From JBBDIK01 sp040880465 (GTDB lineage Bacteria > Actinomycetota > UBA4738 > JBBDHU01), in contig JBBDIK010000009.1 of assembly GCA_040880465.1 (NCBI GenBank), forward strand, positions 1 to 25,426: a DNA stretch of 25,426 nt, written 5' to 3'. The notes below the pieces were generated by a model that saw only the letters and a program-made list of their open reading frames with translations, searched no databases and was not told where the DNA came from. Positions 22,541 to 25,426 of the stretch are shown one piece after another; within the stretch, counting starts at the first letter, position 1, and every line of letters begins with the position of its first letter. Made by a program: the position numbers and the translations under genes.

Positions 22541-24643
22541 ATGAAGCGTATGGACCCTGTCTGGATGCCCTGGAGGCTCGCAGCGGCCGTCCGGTTCGCC
22601 GTCGCAGCGGCCATCGCTACATACGCGCTCACCTACGAGCCACCACCGGGGACCGCGGTGCCAGCGTTCGTGACCCCGGTTGCCCTGGCGGTCGCACTCG
22701 ACCTGATCGTTCTGGCCATCTTGCAGGCGCGAGCCAAGATCACGCCCGACCGCGGCATGCGAGCGCTGTACCTGGTGGCCGACATCGGGTCGCCCATCGC
22801 ACTCCTCTACCTGTATTCCTTCGACCCGCGCCAGCATCTGTTCGTGTTGCTGTTCGTATCCATGGCTCAGGGGGCCTTGGCCCTGCGCCTGGTTGGGGCC
22901 CTTCTCGCCTGGGGTGTCTCCGCGTCGGCCTATGGCCTGCTCCAGGTCTATGCGGCCCAAACCCAGATCGAGTCCCCCGTCGCACCGCTCGTCGTCGGCC
23001 TGCGAATCTTCATCATGCTCGTGATCGCCGTCGTGATCGCCAAGCTAACCGACAGCCTTGAGAAAGGCGCTATCGCCCGGGCTGCAGCCGAGCGCTCCCT
23101 ACGTTTCCAAGCGAGCTTGCTCGAAAACGTCACCGATGCCGTGCTGGCAACCGACCTCGACATGAATGTCACCGCCTGGAATCCGGCCGCCGAAGCGATC
23201 TACGGGTGGCGTGCCGACGAGGTACTTGGGCGCCCTTTGCACGAGATCTTGAACTCGACCATGATCGGAGACGCCACGGATCTGGCGAGCGGCCAGCTCG
23301 CGGATTCGGGATCCTGGAGTGGAGAGTTCGTGCAACACCGCCGCGATGGCGGAACCGTCTACGTCGAGGCCAAGGGCTTGCCGCTCCGTGACGACCACGA
23401 GGACATCATCGGCTACGTGACGGTCAACCGTGAGATCACCGATCGACGGCGCGCCCTGGAAGCCAGGATCCACGCGACGCATTCCGAGCTGGCCAACAGG
23501 ACCAAGGACGAGTTCCTGTCACGGATGAGCCACGAGCTGCGCACCCCCTTGAACGCGATCCTAGGTTTCACCCAGCTGCTGGCCATGGACGATCCGAGCC
23601 CCGACAAACACAGCCAGCTGCAAGAGATCATGGCCGGCGGTCAGCACCTTCTTTCCCTGATCGACGAGATCCTCGACATCAGTCGCATCCAAAGTGATCA
23701 TCTCGACCTGGTGGTCGAGCCGGTATCTGTCGCCGGCATCGTCGAAGAGGCGACGGGCATGGTTTCCGTGCTCGCCCGGGGTCAAGGGGTCACGCTGACC
23801 GTTGACCCCGATGGCCAAGCGGCGGTGTTGGCCGACGGACATCGCCTCAAGCAGGCGCTCCTTAACCTGCTGTCCAACGCCATCAAGTTCAATCGCCCCG
23901 ACGGATCGGTCTCGGTCTCGTGCATGCCGACAGACGAAGGCTACGTCCGCATCGGCGTCCAAGACACGGGCCCAGGCATCGCCCGGGCGAACCTCGAGCG
24001 GATCTTCGAACCGTTCGAGCGGCTCGGGTCCGCGGCCGCCAATATCGAAGGCACGGGACTCGGACTCCCGCTGTCCAAGAGCCTCGTGGAGGCGATGGGG
24101 GGCCAGCTCGGCGTTGACTCCACCGTGGGCGCAGGGAGTACGTTTTGGATCGAACTGCCCGCGACCAAGATGCCGTCGGTCGCGAACCGATCGGAACCCC
24201 CGGCTGGCAACGGGCCGGAGCCGGACCGGCCGTGTCGCGTGCTCTACGTGGAGGACCACCCCGGCAACATCCGATTGGTCGAGTCCGCCCTCGCCCGGAG
24301 GCCCAACGTGAAACTCATCGTTGCCAGAAACGGGCAGATGGGGCTCGACCTGGCTATCGAGAGCCAGCCCGATCTGATCCTGCTCGACGTGCACCTGCCG
24401 GACATGCCGGGCGACGAAGTCCTGCGCACGCTCCAGCACAACGTCGAGACCCGGCGGATCCCTGTGGTCGCGATCAGCGCGGACGCGACTGATGCACAGC
24501 GCCAGAGGATGCTCGCGGTCGGTGCGATCGACTATCTGCGAAAGCCCCTGGACATCACCCGCCTGCTCGAGCTGATCGACGATGCAGCCGCATGCGTCAC
24601 CACAGCCGCCGCGCTCGAGGGGCGAACCGAGGCAAAGCAGTGA
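22541..24643 (+). CDS. hybrid sensor histidine kinase / response regulator with PAS domain
   Basis: The product has 700 residues. An N-terminal membrane module of about six helices (10-170) has no large extracellular loop and resembles MASE-type sensors. A linker helix and a PAS domain (about 186-305, NVTDAVLATDLDMNVTAWNP) follow. HisKA is at about 320-385 with phospho-acceptor His331 in SRMSHELRTPLNAI. HATPase_c has the N box LLSNAIKF (Asn446), G1 DTGPGI (475-480) and G2 GTGLGL (504-509). A receiver domain (566-685) has Glu571/Asp572, phospho-acceptor Asp616 in LILLDVHLPD and Lys in YLRKPLD. All catalytic residues are present. No separate response regulator or output gene is adjacent, so the final target is unknown. 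AAGGG precedes the ATG. Confidence 0.95.
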   Translation: MKRMDPVWMPWRLAAAVRFAVAAAIATYALTYEPPPGTAVPAFVTPVALAVALDLIVLAILQARAKITPDRGMRALYLVADIGSPIALLYLYSFDPRQHLFVLLFVSMAQGALALRLVGALLAWGVSASAYGLLQVYAAQTQIESPVAPLVVGLRIFIMLVIAVVIAKLTDSLEKGAIARAAAERSLRFQASLLENVTDAVLATDLDMNVTAWNPAAEAIYGWRADEVLGRPLHEILNSTMIGDATDLASGQLADSGSWSGEFVQHRRDGGTVYVEAKGLPLRDDHEDIIGYVTVNREITDRRRALEARIHATHSELANRTKDEFLSRMSHELRTPLNAILGFTQLLAMDDPSPDKHSQLQEIMAGGQHLLSLIDEILDISRIQSDHLDLVVEPVSVAGIVEEATGMVSVLARGQGVTLTVDPDGQAAVLADGHRLKQALLNLLSNAIKFNRPDGSVSVSCMPTDEGYVRIGVQDTGPGIARANLERIFEPFERLGSAAANIEGTGLGLPLSKSLVEAMGGQLGVDSTVGAGSTFWIELPATKMPSVANRSEPPAGNGPEPDRPCRVLYVEDHPGNIRLVESALARRPNVKLIVARNGQMGLDLAIESQPDLILLDVHLPDMPGDEVLRTLQHNVETRRIPVVAISADATDAQRQRMLAVGAIDYLRKPLDITRLLELIDDAAACVTTAAALEGRTEAKQ

Positions 24644-24759
24644 GAGAACCGACGGGACGCCCGACGACCACTGTGCGGCGGGACGAAGCGCGTGCACCTG
24701 GGATCAGACACCTGCCTCACCAAGCCGGCCCTCCGGCGGCGAACAGATAGGAAGAACGG

Positions 24760-24786
24760 CCGACAGCGTCGGTTTTTCCCGACGCT
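24760..24786 (+). terminator. intrinsic terminator of the kinase gene with a competing hairpin
   Basis: CCGAC-AGC-GTCGG (24760-24772) is followed by TTTTT (24773-24777), a compact rho-independent terminator 116 bases after the kinase stop. The same bases also fit a longer perfect hairpin, AGCGTCGG (24765-24772) with CCGACGCT (24779-24786). That one places the T-tract in its loop, and the two structures exclude each other. Confidence 0.6.
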
Positions 24787-24886
24787 CAGATGCCCGAGCC
24801 CCCTTCCAAGGGGTGCGGGGGCCGAGGCCTTCCCTTTGGACATGCGAGGGCAGGCCGCGGCCCTCCTTTCATATCCAGGATCCTCG

Positions 24887-24900
24887 CGGGCTTTCGCCCG
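24887..24900 (-). terminator. GNRA-loop hairpin after the DF-family gene
   Basis: On the minus strand CGGGC-GAAA-GCCCG lies 4 bases after the stop of the DF-family gene. The flanking GATC bases could extend the stem. No T-tract follows, so it may be a weak terminator or a 3'-end stabiliser. Confidence 0.4.
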
Positions 24901-24904
24901 ATCT

Positions 24905-25213
24905 TCAGGTTGAGGACAGCAACGCCCGCAGCTGGGCCACCGATGGGGAGCCCTGCATGCCCGACTCCGTCCGGTAGATGCGACAGGTGAGCCCAGTTGG
25001 AGCACCATCCTGGGCGAACGGGTCGGCGCCGTTCACCAGGATCGTCGGGGAACCTGCAAAGCCCAGCCGGTCCGCATCTTCTGTGCTGGCCACGCGCTCG
25101 AAGGCGATGCGGCATCCGGTCGCCATGCCTTCTGCAGAGAGGGCCTCCCAGAGCCGGTCCCGGGCGCCTTGCCAGTTGGGGCAGCCGTCGAAGTAGCGGA
25201 TGAGGATCTCCAC
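24905..25213 (-). CDS. DF-family thioredoxin-like protein
   Basis: The product is 102 residues and cytoplasmic. It begins with LIRYFDGCPNWQGARDRL (Cys11) and continues with GFAGSPTILVNGADPF (cis-Pro56) and Cys34 and Cys77. This is the pattern of small thioredoxin-fold 'DF family (seleno)proteins' found in actinomycetes and mercury-resistance contexts. Members carry Cys or selenocysteine at the active site; here it is Cys encoded by TGC. A second active-site cysteine (CxxC) is absent, so a monothiol mechanism is likely. GTG at 25213 has no clear ribosome binding site. It stands alone between the kinase and the window end, and its substrate is unknown. Confidence 0.8.
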   Translation of the reverse strand: MEILIRYFDGCPNWQGARDRLWEALSAEGMATGCRIAFERVASTEDADRLGFAGSPTILVNGADPFAQDGAPTGLTCRIYRTESGMQGSPSVAQLRALLSST

Positions 25214-25393
25214 ACAGGGGACAACCCCGACGAGGTGCCGCGGTGTTCCCGCCCGGCCACTTGCAAACGGGCCCCGGCATCAGCCAGACTTCGGCCCGCG
25301 GGCCTTCCCGGCCCCCGCCCGCGACAACCCTCCCGCCGAGGATGGGACGCGAAGCCAGGACCCTTAGGGTCCCGGCGCCCGAAGGGGGAAGTC

Positions 25394-25426
25394 ATGCTTG
25401 GCCGCTACCGCCACTGGCGAAGGCGC
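25394..25426 (+). CDS. possible start of a gene cut by the window end
   Basis: An ATG preceded by GGGGGAAGTC, a good ribosome binding site, opens 11 codons (MLGRYRHWRRR) before the window stops. The basic start could precede a membrane helix, but nothing more can be said. It is divergent from the DF-family gene. The 180-base gap between them contains the palindrome GGCCCGCGGGCC (25293-25304) and no other signal I can support. Confidence 0.35.
   Translation, partial: MLGRYRHWRRR

Noticed and set aside
23561..24697. 378-codon minus-strand frame antisense to the hybrid kinase
   Set aside because: The kinase frame has all catalytic motifs; the antisense frame has none and shows the typical low-complexity shadow composition.
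1..25426. CRISPR arrays, insertion sequences, rRNA genes
   Set aside because: No regularly spaced direct repeats, no transposase frame and no rRNA sequence seen; the repetitive look of 14600-18700 is the coding sequence of YD repeats.

Overview
The window is high-GC and almost fully coding. It has many GTG/TTG starts, 4-base ATGA/GTGA gene overlaps and Sec-type exported proteins. This points to an actinomycetote-like bacterium, perhaps uncultured and known only from metagenomes. No marker gene fixes the taxon, so this is inference.

Left part (1-7580) is a patchwork. It opens with the 3' part of a tRNA-Thr(CGU) that lacks its D arm and 5' acceptor strand, the usual scar of tRNA-targeted integration. 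Next, on the minus strand, is a polyamine-type ABC transporter fragment: two permeases and a substrate-binding protein. The binding protein has lost its start codon and signal peptide, and no ATPase gene is present. It joins directly to a small CxxC-protein gene and a phage-like cassette: a helix-turn-helix protein resembling a small terminase, a ParB-like/DNA methyltransferase fusion, and a large terminase. The cassette meets a convergent tyrosine integrase, and both genes end in the same CTAG. There are no portal, capsid or tail genes.

Middle part (7808-13475, minus strand) is a tightly coupled redox/copper operon. In transcription order it holds two tiny membrane proteins, a CcdA-like thiol transporter, a membrane-anchored redoxin (CQPC), a glutaredoxin-like protein (CLFC), a TlpA-like thioredoxin (WCYPC), a second CcdA, and a CopC-CopD fusion with an extra C-terminal domain. 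Electrons probably pass from the cytoplasm through the CcdA proteins to extracytoplasmic thiols, with copper capture and uptake by CopC/CopD. The likely purpose is metal-centre assembly or copper handling.

The next block (13725-20865, minus strand) is dominated by a 2247-residue secreted YD-repeat (RHS-type) protein. It has DNRLRE-like and PA14-like modules and a unique cysteine-rich tail of about 160 residues. A 123-residue three-helix membrane protein follows after 25 nt with a strong ribosome binding site. This is the layout of a polymorphic toxin and its immunity gene, and is the best candidate here for an undescribed system.

Right part (20866-25426) holds a probable 40-residue zinc-finger protein, a CBS-pair protein, a divergent hybrid sensor kinase (six helices, PAS, HisKA, HATPase, receiver), a terminator with two competing hairpins, a DF-family thioredoxin-like protein, and possibly the first codons of a gene cut by the window end.
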